A stretch of 64,000 nt of DNA from Palsa-504 sp050011155 (GTDB lineage: Bacteria; Actinomycetota; Actinomycetes; Streptosporangiales; Streptosporangiaceae): assembly GCA_050011155.1 (NCBI GenBank), contig JBEKJP010000022.1, positions 4,236 to 68,235 of the forward strand, in the 5' to 3' direction. How positions within the stretch are numbered: position 1 is the first letter of the stretch; each line of letters starts with the position of its first letter. Made by a program: the position numbers and the translations under genes. Positions 17,223-25,638 of this stretch are shown one piece after another. The notes below the pieces were generated by a model, which made no database searches, had not been told where the DNA came from, and saw only the letters and a list, made by a program, of their open reading frames with translations.

Positions 17223-19521
17223 CGCCGTAGTCGGCCCCGAAGTCGATCTTCGCCTCGGCCTGGTCGCCGAAGCCGTCGGTGGACACCACGGTCCCGAGGC
17301 CGAACTTGTCGTGGGTCACCATGTCCCCGGGCGCGAGCGCGGGCACCGGGCGGTTTCCCGGTGACCGGGTGCCCGGGCGCTGTGCCATCCGCTCCTGGGC
17401 GGGCGCGACCGACGCCATCGCCGCCCGCTCGTTGCGGCGCCATTCGATGAGGTTCGCCGGGATCTCGGCGAGGAACCTCGACTCCTTGTGGAAGGACGGG
17501 CGGCCCCACCACATCCTGGCGATGGCCCGGGTCAGGTACAACCGCTGCTCGGCGCGGGTGATGCCGACGTAGGCCAGCCGGCGCTCCTCTTCCAGTTCCT
17601 TCGGGTTGGTCAGCGAGCGCTGGTGCGGGAAGACCTCTTCCTCCATGCCGGTCAGGAACACCACCGGGAACTCCAGGCCCTTGGCCGTGTGCAGGGTCAT
17701 CATGGTGACCAGGCCGCCGTGATCGTCCCCTTCGGGGATCTGGTCGGCGTCGGCCACCAGGGACACCTGCTCGAGGAAGTCAGCCAGGGTACCGTCCTCG
17801 TGCGCGCCGTCGTACTCGCGCGCCACCGAGACCAGTTCCTCCAGGTTCTCGATCCGGCTGGCGTCCTGCAGGTCGGAGGACTGCTCCAGCGATTCGACGT
17901 ACCCGGTGCGATCCAGCACGGCCTCGGTGAAATCGGCCACGGGAACGGTCTCGGACAGCTCCCGCAGTTCCGTGATGAGCGTGTTGAACCCGGCGATCGC
18001 GTTGGCCGAGCGCGCCGCGAGGCCGGGCACGCCGGCCGGGCGCCCCAGCGCCTCGGCGAACGTGATCCGCTCCCGCTGCGCGAACCCGGCCACGTACTCC
18101 TCGGCCCGGTCGCCGATACCGCGCTTGGGCACGTTCAGCACCCGCCGCAGCGACACCTCGTCCGCCGGGTTGGCGATCAGCCGGAGGTAGGCGAGCAGGT
18201 CGCGGACCTCGCGCCGCTCGTAAAACCGCACCCCGCCGACGACCCGGTAGGGCAGCCCGACCCGGATGAACACATCCTCGAAGACACGGGACTGTGCGTT
18301 GGTCCGGTAGAACACCGCCACCTGGCCCGGGATGGCCTGCCCGGCGTCGGTGAGCCGGTCTACCTCCTCGGCCACGAACGCGGCCTCGTCGTGCTCGTTG
18401 TCGGCCACGTAGCCGATGATCGGCGGACCCGCGCCCTGGTCGGACCACAGGTTCTTGGGCTTGCGACCCTGGTTCTTCGAGACCACGGCGTTGGCCGCGG
18501 CCAGGATGTTCTGGGTGGAGCGGTAGTTCTGCTCGAGCAAGATGACCTTGGCATCGGGGTAGTCCTGCTCGAACTCCACGATGTTGCGGATGGTGGCCCC
18601 GCGGAAGGCGTAAATCGACTGGTCGGCGTCGCCGACCACGCATAGTTCTGAGGGCTCGACGGGGTCGGTGCCGGGATCAGCCTGCCCCGTTTGGTGAGAA
18701 AAAAGAGGAGCACCGCCCGAGACCAGTTCCCTGATCAGGACGTACTGGGCATGGTTGGTGTCCTGATACTCGTCCACGAGCACGTGCCGGAACCGGCGAC
18801 GGTACTCCTGGGCGACCTCCGGCATGGCCTGGAACAGGTTGACCGTGACCATGATCAGGTCGTCGAAGTCCATCGCGCCGGCCGCCAGCAGCCGGCGCTG
18901 GTACTCGCCGTAGGCCTCGGCCAGGGCCTTGTCCCGCGCGGTCTGCGCCTGGGCGGCGAAGGTCTCGTAGTCGATCAGCTCGTTCTTCAGGTTCGACACC
19001 GCCGCGGCCATCGCCTTCGGCGGGTACTGCTTGGCGTCGAGCTCGAGTTCACGGCAGGTGAGCGCCATCAGGCGCTGAGAGTCCGCCTGGTCGTAGATGG
19101 AGAACGACGAGGGGTACCCGAACCGCTTGGCCTCCCGGCGCAGGATGCGCACGCAGGCCGAATGGAACGTCATCACCCACATGAACCGGGCCTGCGGGCC
19201 GACCAGCGCGGCGACGCGAGCGGCCATCTCCCCGGCCGCCTTGTTGGTGAAGGTGATGGCCAGGATCTCCTGCGGCGCCACCTCCCGCGCGGCGAGCAGG
19301 TAGGCGATCCGGTGGGTGAGCACGCGGGTCTTTCCCGAGCCCGCGCCCGCCACGATCAGCAGCGGGCCGCCCTGGTGGATCACGGCAGCGCGCTGCTCCG
19401 GATTGAGTCCGTCGAGGAGGGCATCTATAGCGAGGGCAGCCACCTCCTTAGGGTAGGGGGTTCCGCCGACAAAAGCGGGGCAGGCCCGTCGCCTGACCCG
19501 GATGGCACCGACCATGATCAT
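17179..19521 (-). CDS. pcrA: ATP-dependent DNA helicase UvrD/PcrA
   Basis: Superfamily 1A 3'-5' helicase that unwinds DNA in nucleotide-excision and recombinational repair. Motifs in order: Q motif GLNPEQRAAV, Walker A GAGSGKT, motif Ia TFTNKAAGEM, motif II LVDEYQDTN, motif III GDADQSIYAFRGA, motif IV LLEQNYRST, motif V TLHTAKGLEFPVVFLTG, motif VI VGITRAEQRLYL, then a C-terminal Tudor-like segment (VTHDKFGLGTVVSTDG). A poorly conserved insert of about 20 residues precedes motif III. The start is uncertain: ATG 19521 has GGGAAG upstream, whereas GTG 19443 follows AAGGAG with no spacing. The gene is divergent from the conservon. Confidence 0.94.
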   Translation of the reverse strand: MIMVGAIRVRRRACPAFVGGTPYPKEVAALAIDALLDGLNPEQRAAVIHQGGPLLIVAGAGSGKTRVLTHRIAYLLAAREVAPQEILAITFTNKAAGEMAARVAALVGPQARFMWVMTFHSACVRILRREAKRFGYPSSFSIYDQADSQRLMALTCRELELDAKQYPPKAMAAAVSNLKNELIDYETFAAQAQTARDKALAEAYGEYQRRLLAAGAMDFDDLIMVTVNLFQAMPEVAQEYRRRFRHVLVDEYQDTNHAQYVLIRELVSGGAPLFSHQTGQADPGTDPVEPSELCVVGDADQSIYAFRGATIRNIVEFEQDYPDAKVILLEQNYRSTQNILAAANAVVSKNQGRKPKNLWSDQGAGPPIIGYVADNEHDEAAFVAEEVDRLTDAGQAIPGQVAVFYRTNAQSRVFEDVFIRVGLPYRVVGGVRFYERREVRDLLAYLRLIANPADEVSLRRVLNVPKRGIGDRAEEYVAGFAQRERITFAEALGRPAGVPGLAARSANAIAGFNTLITELRELSETVPVADFTEAVLDRTGYVESLEQSSDLQDASRIENLEELVSVAREYDGAHEDGTLADFLEQVSLVADADQIPEGDDHGGLVTMMTLHTAKGLEFPVVFLTGMEEEVFPHQRSLTNPKELEEERRLAYVGITRAEQRLYLTRAIARMWWGRPSFHKESRFLAEIPANLIEWRRNERAAMASVAPAQERMAQRPGTRSPGNRPVPALAPGDMVTHDKFGLGTVVSTDGFGDQAEAKIDFGADYGVKHLVLRYAPLEKL

Positions 19522-19548
19522 CTGCGACTTCCCGGCAAAGATCAACAA

Positions 19549-19702
19549 AATCCGCGTTTGTGATCACACACAATCCCATCGCCACCTATATCCTTCTTTG
19601 CCTCCGGCGCGTGCCTGTTATGGGCTATTCTGGCCGTCTTGACCGTTAGTTGGATGCGACGGGGAGCAACTCGCATCTACGCCTCTCGATAGTGGGGGTG
19701 CC
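19549..19702. promoter_or_regulatory. Divergent pcrA/conservon upstream region
   Basis: The gap contains the 10-bp palindrome TGTGATCACA at 19559-19568, within a locally A+T-rich stretch (about 19540-19600). It probably holds the promoters for both directions. The palindrome resembles two Crp half-sites without the usual six-base spacer, so no regulator can be named. Confidence 0.35.
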
Positions 19703-22700
19703 ATGGGATCGCGCGGTCGATCCATCAGGCTCCGAATATATTTTCTTGTCGCGATCCCGCTCGTCGCCATGGCGGGGCTGCTGGCCTACACGGCCAGCAC
19801 GTCCATCACCAACGCCATCGACCTGGACCGGGTCCCCAACCTGATCAACGCGGCCGGGGTACCGGCCGCGAAGTTCGGCGTGGTCCTGCAGGCCGAGCGG
19901 ACCGCGGCCGTGGTCTACCTGTTCGAGCCGAACGCGGCCAACCTGGCCGCTTACCAGGCGACGACCAGCGCGACCGACAAGGCCGAGCCGAGCTTTGTCG
20001 CGGCTATGACCTCCAATAAGGTCCTCGGCAGCGAGTCGCCCGCCGGGGCCAAGGAGATCCAGACGATCCTCGGCGGGCTGAAGCAGCTCCCGACCCTGCG
20101 CGGTGCGGTCAAGACGCAGGCCCTCACCCCGCTGAACGCGCTCGGCGCCTACAGCCAGGGCCCGGCCGACACGATCCAGCTGTTCCTGATCCAGACCAAG
20201 AGCGTCAATCCCCCCACCGACCAGCTGCCCCCGGCCCTCGGGCTGATCGCCACCGTGCAGGCCAGGGAGCAGCTCTCCCAGGAGAACGCGCTGCTGGCCG
20301 GCATGCTGGCCGGCCGGAGGATGACGACCGCCGACCGGGTGGCCTTCGCCAACATGGCCGCGGCCAGGCAGACCCAGCTGCAGAACGTGGACAACCTCCT
20401 GGACACGCCCTCGCTGGCCGCGTGGAATGGCGCGCAAGCCGGATCCAAGACCGAGCTGCAGCAGCTGGCCGGCATCGAGCAGGCGATCACCGCGGGCACC
20501 CCGGTGACCAAGCTTCCGCTGACCTCGCAGCAGTGGCAGGGGATCACCGGCCCGCTGATGACGGACAACTTCGACGGCGGCATCGCGGTCTCGCAGGCGA
20601 TCATCAACGCCGATCAGAAGATCGCTAAGTCGGCCTGGATCCGGGTCGCCGTCGTCTCCGGCGCCGGCCTGCTGGGGCTGCTCATCACCATCTTGGTCAC
20701 CACGCTCGTCGCCCGTACCATCATCCGCCGCCTCCGCGGCCTGGAGCGCAACGCCCTCCAGCTCGCCGAGGTCCAGCTGCCCGACGTGGTGGGCCGGCTC
20801 AGGCGCGGCGAGGACGTCGACGTGAACGCCGAGGCGCCGGAGCTCCGGGTCGGCCGGGACGAGATCGGCCGCGTCGGGCAGGCGTTCGACCTGGTCCGGC
20901 AGACCGCCGTCCGGGCCGCGGTGGACGAGGCCAGGCTGCGGCAGGGCCTCAACGACGTGTTCCGCAGCCTGGCCCGGCGCAGCCAGTCGCTGCTGCACCG
21001 CCAGCTGACCCTGCTGGACCAGATGGAGCGGCGGGCCAGCGACCCGGAGGCACTGGACGACCTGTTCCGCCTCGACCACCTGACCACGCGCATGCGCCGT
21101 CACGCGGAAGGCCTGGTCATCCTGGCCGGCGCGCCGCCCGGCCGGGGCTGGAGCAGCCCGGTCCGGATGGTCGACGTCATGCGCGGTGCCATCGCCGAGG
21201 TCGAGGACTACGCGCGCGTCTCGGTCGCGACCCGCAGCCAGGCGGCGCTGACCGGCTCGGCCGTCGCGGACGTCATCCACCTGCTGGCCGAGCTCATCGA
21301 GAACGCCACTACGCTGTCGCCGCCTTACACCTCGGTGCGCGTGTCGGGCGATACGGTCGCCAACGGGTTCGCGATCGAGGTCGAGGACCGCGGGCTGGGG
21401 ATGAACCCGGCGCGGCTGGCCGAGCTCAACGACCGGCTGGCCAACCCGCCCGAGTTCAACCCGTCGGACAGCGAGCAGCTGGGCCTGTTCGTCGTCAGCC
21501 AGCTGGCCAAACGGCACGGGGTCCGAGTGACGCTGAAGGCCTCCCCGTACGGCGGTACCACCGCCATCGTGCTGATTCCGCGGCACCTGGTGGTGACGGA
21601 GGAGGCGTTCCGGTCCGGGCTGCCCGGCGAGGCCCCCATGGCGCAGCTCACCGCCAACGGGCACCATGCCCCGGCCGAGCCGGACAGCCATACGATTCCG
21701 GGCCCCGGGCTGGCCGAGATCAACGGCGGCGGCCTGTCCGGGAACGGCACGTCCGGGCTGACCCCGGGCGTCCGCATCTCTGGGCCGCTGCGCCGCTCCC
21801 AGGGGAACACCCCCGAGTGGCCTCTCGAGCGGACGCAGCGGGGCGCCCACGCCGCGCCGCCGCCCGCGCTCGCCCCGGCCAATGGCACCAACGGAACCGG
21901 CACCAGCGGAACCGGCCCCGACGGAACCGGCCCCGACGACCTGCCCAGGCGGCGCCACGACCCGTCGGCGGCTCCGGCCGGCGCCGGCGGACCAGGACCC
22001 AACGGCACTGTGCCCGGTAATACTGTGCCCGGTAATACTGGGCCCGGTAGTACTGGGCCCGGCAGCATGAGGCCCGGCGACGCCGTCCCCTTCGGCATCG
22101 GGACGGCCGGCGGCCCGCCGTCGCCCTTCGACGTATTCGAGCCGCGGCACCCCGCCCAGCCGGGCGTCTCGCCCTACCCGGACCCGGGTACCGCGCCAGT
22201 GCCTGGGGCCGCGCCCTTCGCCGGGGCGGGCCCAGGTCCCGCGGCCCCCGCAGGCCCGACGACCCCACCCGGGGTCCCGGCCGGCCCCGGAATCCCGGTG
22301 ACTCCCTTCCCTGGTAGCGGCGCGGCCTACCAGGGCGGCGAGCAGGCGCCCTATCCGGATCAGCCAGCGCCGTTCCCCGGCTGGACCGTGCGCAACCCGC
22401 CGGCCGTACCCGGCGGACGGGGCACGCCAGGCCCGGTCGGAACCCAAGGCTCCCAGGGCCCGGCCACCCCCATGACCCCGGTGGCTTCGGCCCGGCCGAC
22501 GCAGGCCGCGGGGCCCCCCTGGGAGATCTCCCGCGAGACCGGGCCGCTGCCCGCGGTGTCCGCCGGACCCGGATCCGACCCGGCCGGCCACGACGGTAAT
22601 AGCGACGTCAAGGGGCTGCCGCGCCGGGTCAGGCAGGCCAGCCTGGCGCCCCAGCTCCGGGACAGCCCGCCGGCCCGGCGGACCACGGTGGCTAGCACCG

Positions 22701-22903
22701 GCCTGACCGGCAACTCGCAGGGACCGAGCCCGGCGGAGATCCGCCAGACCATGTCGGCGCTGCAGCGTGGCTGGCGGGAAGGTCGCTCGCAGATGGCCGG
22801 CGAACCGCCGGGGGCACCGGGCCGTCCGGCCGGACCCGAAACACCGCCCGCCGGAGCCGGGGGCGATGAACCGACCGCCAGTGAGGAGACACGTGGGGAC
22901 TGA
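19703..22903 (+). CDS. Conservon sensor histidine kinase-like protein (CvnA type)
   Basis: First gene of a four-gene conservon. The 1066-aa product has two membrane helices (about 10-30 and 311-338) flanking an extracytoplasmic nitrate/nitrite-sensing-type helical domain (e.g. VVLQAERTAAVVYL). A HAMP-like segment follows (LRGLERNALQLAEVQLPDVV), a dimerisation helix pair with a possible phospho-acceptor His (FRLDHLTTRMRRH), and a HATPase domain with N box ELIENATTLSPP, G1 VEDRGLGM and G2 EQLGLFVVSQLAKRHG. The last ~390 residues are Pro/Gly/Thr-rich and low complexity. Related proteins form membrane complexes with the roadblock, DUF742 and GTPase partners encoded next. Autokinase activity is not certain. 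Confidence 0.9.
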   Translation: MGSRGRSIRLRIYFLVAIPLVAMAGLLAYTASTSITNAIDLDRVPNLINAAGVPAAKFGVVLQAERTAAVVYLFEPNAANLAAYQATTSATDKAEPSFVAAMTSNKVLGSESPAGAKEIQTILGGLKQLPTLRGAVKTQALTPLNALGAYSQGPADTIQLFLIQTKSVNPPTDQLPPALGLIATVQAREQLSQENALLAGMLAGRRMTTADRVAFANMAAARQTQLQNVDNLLDTPSLAAWNGAQAGSKTELQQLAGIEQAITAGTPVTKLPLTSQQWQGITGPLMTDNFDGGIAVSQAIINADQKIAKSAWIRVAVVSGAGLLGLLITILVTTLVARTIIRRLRGLERNALQLAEVQLPDVVGRLRRGEDVDVNAEAPELRVGRDEIGRVGQAFDLVRQTAVRAAVDEARLRQGLNDVFRSLARRSQSLLHRQLTLLDQMERRASDPEALDDLFRLDHLTTRMRRHAEGLVILAGAPPGRGWSSPVRMVDVMRGAIAEVEDYARVSVATRSQAALTGSAVADVIHLLAELIENATTLSPPYTSVRVSGDTVANGFAIEVEDRGLGMNPARLAELNDRLANPPEFNPSDSEQLGLFVVSQLAKRHGVRVTLKASPYGGTTAIVLIPRHLVVTEEAFRSGLPGEAPMAQLTANGHHAPAEPDSHTIPGPGLAEINGGGLSGNGTSGLTPGVRISGPLRRSQGNTPEWPLERTQRGAHAAPPPALAPANGTNGTGTSGTGPDGTGPDDLPRRRHDPSAAPAGAGGPGPNGTVPGNTVPGNTGPGSTGPGSMRPGDAVPFGIGTAGGPPSPFDVFEPRHPAQPGVSPYPDPGTAPVPGAAPFAGAGPGPAAPAGPTTPPGVPAGPGIPVTPFPGSGAAYQGGEQAPYPDQPAPFPGWTVRNPPAVPGGRGTPGPVGTQGSQGPATPMTPVASARPTQAAGPPWEISRETGPLPAVSAGPGSDPAGHDGNSDVKGLPRRVRQASLAPQLRDSPPARRTTVASTGLTGNSQGPSPAEIRQTMSALQRGWREGRSQMAGEPPGAPGRPAGPETPPAGAGGDEPTASEETRGD

Positions 22904-22905
22904 AG

Positions 22906-23337
22906 ATGGATCCTGAAGCAGGCGCGGGCAACCGCGCCGGCCAGCTCGACTGGCTGCTCGACGACCTGGTCCGGCGGGTCGGGCCGGTCGCCAAGGCCGT
23001 CATCTTGTCCCAGGACGGGATGGCACTCGGCGCGTCGCAGACCCTCGGGCGCGACGACGCGGAGCACCTGGCCGCACTGGCCGCCGGGTTCCAGTCACTG
23101 GCCCGGGGGGCCGAACGGCACTTCGGTAACGGCGGCGGGGTCCGCCAGGTCGTGATCGAGATGGAGTCGGGCTTCCTGCTGGTGTCCGCCGCGGGCAGCG
23201 GTACCTGCCTGGCCGTCATCGCCGAGCGGGGCGCGGACCTCGGGCTTGTGGCCTACGAGATGGCCATGCTGGTCCGCAGGACCGGAGAGCACATCCGGGT
23301 CAACATGCGCGCTTCCGCGCTGAGCGGCTGGGGATAA
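22906..23337 (+). CDS. Roadblock/LC7 domain protein (CvnB type)
   Basis: A 143-aa single roadblock/LC7 domain, a dimerising fold related to bacterial MglB that modulates small GTPases. Typical segments are LDWLLDDLVRRVGPVAKAVILSQDGM, AEHLAALAAGFQSLARGAERHF, and IEMESGFLLVSAAGSGTCLAVIA. It starts two bases after the kinase stop and precedes the DUF742 and GTPase genes, in the standard conservon order, so it probably links the membrane kinase to the GTPase encoded third downstream. Confidence 0.95.
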   Translation: MDPEAGAGNRAGQLDWLLDDLVRRVGPVAKAVILSQDGMALGASQTLGRDDAEHLAALAAGFQSLARGAERHFGNGGGVRQVVIEMESGFLLVSAAGSGTCLAVIAERGADLGLVAYEMAMLVRRTGEHIRVNMRASALSGWG

Positions 23338-23343
23338 GGCACC

Positions 23344-23718
23344 ATGCCGGCCAACGATGAACGGTGGCTAGACGCCGCGGCCGGGCCGGTGGTCCGGCCC
23401 TACGCCCTCACTCAGGGGCGGACCAGGCACGCCGGGGAATCGTTCGATCTGGTCGCCACCGTCATGGCCACGCCCGCCGCGCTCACCGAGCCGACCGCGC
23501 TGGCGCCCGAGCACATGAGCGTCCTGCAGCTCGCCCGCGTCCCCACCACCGTGGCGGACATCGCCTCGGACGTCGACCTCCCGCTCGGTGTCGTCCGGAT
23601 CATCCTCGCCGACCTGCGTGAACTCGGCCTGGTGGCGATCCGCCACCCGGTCGTGATGGCCGAGCGGGTCGACAAGCACACTTTGAGGGAGGTCCTCAAT
23701 GGACTACGGGGCCTCTGA
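23344..23718 (+). CDS. DUF742 protein (CvnC type)
   Basis: A 124-aa DUF742 protein. It contains the family signature VRPYALTQGRTR near the N-terminus and a winged-helix-like C-terminal half (EHMSVLQLARVPTTVADIASDVDLPLGVVRIILADLRELGLV). DNA binding is suggested by the fold but not shown. The gene begins six bases after the roadblock stop, and its 3' end overlaps the GTPase gene by 20 nt, so the conservon is very probably one transcript with coupled translation. Confidence 0.95.
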   Translation: MPANDERWLDAAAGPVVRPYALTQGRTRHAGESFDLVATVMATPAALTEPTALAPEHMSVLQLARVPTTVADIASDVDLPLGVVRIILADLRELGLVAIRHPVVMAERVDKHTLREVLNGLRGL

Positions 23719-24316
23719 TCCCGCCCGTGGAAACCAACGGAGCCAATCCCAGCACCGCGCCATCAAGATCTTGCTGGCGGGGGGGTTCGGGGTCGGCAAG
23801 ACGACGCTTGTCGGCGCGGTGAGCGAGATCAGGCCGCTGCGGACCGAGGAACCCCTCACCGAGGGCAGCTTGCACACGGACAGCACGGTCGGGGTGGAAG
23901 GCAAGACCACGACCACGGTGGCGATGGACTTCGGCCGGATCAGCCTGCGCAGCGATCTGGTGCTCTATCTTTTCGGCACGCCCGGCCAGCAGCGGTTCTG
24001 GTTCATGTGGGACGAGCTCGCCATCGGGGCGCTCGGCGCGGTCGTCCTGGCCGATACCCGGCGGCTGGCCGATAGTTTTCCCGCCATCGACTACTTCGAG
24101 CGCAGGCAGATACCGTTTATTATCGCGCTGAACTGCTTCGACGGCGCCCGCAGGTACGACATGGATGACGTCAGGATGGCGCTGGACCTCGACCCCGACC
24201 TGCCGATCGTGCTGTGCGACGCGCGGAGCCGGGAATCGGCCAAGGACGTGCTTATCGCCTTGGTCGAGCACGTGCTCATGACGACGTCCGAGGAGCCGGT
24301 CTCTGGGATCGTGTAA
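23699..24316 (+). CDS. Conservon small GTP/ATP-binding protein (CvnD type)
   Basis: A 205-aa Ras-like GTPase of the MglA/CvnD group. P-loop GGFGVGKTT (residues 28-36, Lys34), switch region TDSTVGVEGKTTTTVAMDFGRI, G3-like LFGTPGQQRFWFMWDEL and G4-like ALNCFDGA (in place of NKxD). The C-terminal helix ends the protein. In conservons this GTPase is controlled by the roadblock partner and works with the kinase in developmental or antibiotic regulation. The ATG lies inside the end of the DUF742 gene. A hairpin immediately after the stop probably ends the operon. Confidence 0.95.
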   Translation: MDYGASDPARGNQRSQSQHRAIKILLAGGFGVGKTTLVGAVSEIRPLRTEEPLTEGSLHTDSTVGVEGKTTTTVAMDFGRISLRSDLVLYLFGTPGQQRFWFMWDELAIGALGAVVLADTRRLADSFPAIDYFERRQIPFIIALNCFDGARRYDMDDVRMALDLDPDLPIVLCDARSRESAKDVLIALVEHVLMTTSEEPVSGIV

Positions 24317-24340
24317 GGGCCGCGAGCCGGGCGGCGGCCC
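24317..24340 (+). terminator. GC hairpin after conservon
   Basis: GGGCCGC (24317-24323) pairs with GCGGCCC (24334-24340) across a 10-nt loop, starting directly after the GTPase stop codon and before a convergent gene. There is no U tract, as is common for actinomycete terminators. Confidence 0.5.
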
Positions 24341-24357
24341 GCTCCGGGGCGCTGGCC

Positions 24358-24939
24358 TCAGGTCGCCGTCTCGCGCAGCACGGCCCAGACGGCCTTGCCG
24401 TGGCCGGCGATGGGGCTCCAGCCCCACACGTGGCTCAGCGCGCCGACGATCTGCAGGCCGCGTCCGCTTTCCCCGCCCCAGTCGGGCTGCCGGGGTACTG
24501 GCGTCTCGTTGCCTGGATCGACCACGGCCAGCATGACTTCCCCTGCCCGCCTGAGCATGCACAGCCGCAGCACGGTCAGTCCGGAACCCTGCACGGCCGA
24601 TCCATTACGGCTCAGGCCCGCTCGCGTGCCGTGCAGGACGGCGTTGACGACCAGTTCGTCGACGATCATCTCGGCGTCGTCCGACAGCGCCTCAAGGCCC
24701 CAGCAGGTCAGCATCTCGCGGACGAAGCGGCGCGCGGTCCTGGCTTCCTCCGGCCGGGCGCTTAGCGCGCGGGTGGTGACGGCCGGGGTTTCCCACCATG
24801 CCGAAGGTACCGGCAGCAGCCGCGGCATGCCGTCGGCAACGGCCGGCCAGGGGATGCTGACGTCCTCGTCGTCATCCCCGCTACCCGTAGCGACACTGAG
24901 ATGCGCCAACGCAACAGCTTCCTGCATGTCAGCGGGCAC
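24358..24939 (-). CDS. HATPase-domain regulatory protein (anti-sigma/AbaA-like)
   Basis: A 193-aa protein whose C-terminal two-thirds is a HATPase_c_2 domain of the RsbW-like type. N box DEVVVNAV-like segment (MIVDELVVNAVLHG), a D box within LAVVDPGN, and the glycine loop GGESGRGLQIVGAL followed by GHGKAVWAVL. Such proteins bind ATP and can phosphorylate or sequester partners. In Streptomyces, similar proteins lie beside WhiJ/DUF397 genes. The N-terminal ~50 residues are acidic and unassigned. It starts at GTG 24939, with an alternative ATG at 24927. The gene converges on the conservon and diverges from the DUF397 gene. Confidence 0.85.
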   Translation of the reverse strand: MPADMQEAVALAHLSVATGSGDDDEDVSIPWPAVADGMPRLLPVPSAWWETPAVTTRALSARPEEARTARRFVREMLTCWGLEALSDDAEMIVDELVVNAVLHGTRAGLSRNGSAVQGSGLTVLRLCMLRRAGEVMLAVVDPGNETPVPRQPDWGGESGRGLQIVGALSHVWGWSPIAGHGKAVWAVLRETAT

Positions 24940-25183
24940 GAAAACGATTGCCCATCACGGTGGTTATCTACGTGCTTTAACCACATGTTGCCTGATATAT
25001 TGTGCAAATGCAAGACCAGATGCACGTTCATTCGCTTTGTGCACAGGTCTCCAGGGGAAGCTCACAGGGGCCAGCAGGCAAGCGAGACTCATCAGGCAAC
25101 TTGTTCACCAGCTGTTAACCAAATCTTACAGTGAGTGAACCTTCCTTGCCTGGCGTGCGTTACCCTGTCGAAAGGGGATAAAG

Positions 25184-25444
25184 ATGGTCATTACGTACAA
25201 CGGTATGCTCGCCGCCGAGCTCGGTGAGGTCCGCTGGCAAAAGAGCTGGCACAGCAATCCGAACGGGGAGTGCGTGGAGCTGGCGGCGCTGCCGACCGGC
25301 GAGATCGCTATGCGGAACTCTCGATTCCCGACCGGCCCCGTCTTGCTCTACACTCAGGCGGAGATCACCGCATTCCTGGCCGGGGCCAAGGATGGGGCGT
25401 TTGATCACCTACTCGGCGAGGCCAAGCACTCTACTCGTCAGTAA
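25184..25444 (+). CDS. DUF397 protein
   Basis: An 86-aa single DUF397 domain. It has the usual WxKSxxS signature (VRWQKSWHSNPNGECVELA) and the central MRNSRFPTGPVL corresponding to VRDSKxPxGPxL, then a helical tail. DUF397 genes in actinomycetes almost always accompany an XRE-DUF5753 regulator, here encoded 194 bp downstream in the same direction. The pair resembles the whiJ-associated loci of Streptomyces, which affect sporulation, and a toxin/antitoxin-like relationship has been suggested for such pairs. GAAAGGGG upstream of the ATG is a good ribosome site. The 244-bp gap before it is A+T-rich and divergent from the HATPase gene. Confidence 0.9.
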   Translation: MVITYNGMLAAELGEVRWQKSWHSNPNGECVELAALPTGEIAMRNSRFPTGPVLLYTQAEITAFLAGAKDGAFDHLLGEAKHSTRQ

Positions 25445-25638
25445 CAACGCTACCGGTCGTCACCCCTCGACTCGGGAGTCATAACCTGGCAAACTGGTAC
25501 CTCACGGTCTACGGAAACCCGAAGAGATTCAGACATCTATCGAATTGTCATGCTTCCCCTTCCGTAAGCGTGAGACAGCGTGGGAGACTGGTCCACACCC
25601 CGCCAGAATCTTAGGGTGCGACGATGCGAGGAGTGCCG

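Noticed and set aside
19559..19568. Crp binding site
   Set aside because: The consensus needs six bases between TGTGA and TCACA; here the half-sites are fused. Kept only as an unassigned palindrome.
19646..22591. Very long open frame on the minus strand opposite the conservon kinase
   Set aside because: High-G+C DNA produces long antisense frames. Its Gly/Arg/Gln-rich translation has no domain, while the plus-strand frame has a clear kinase architecture.
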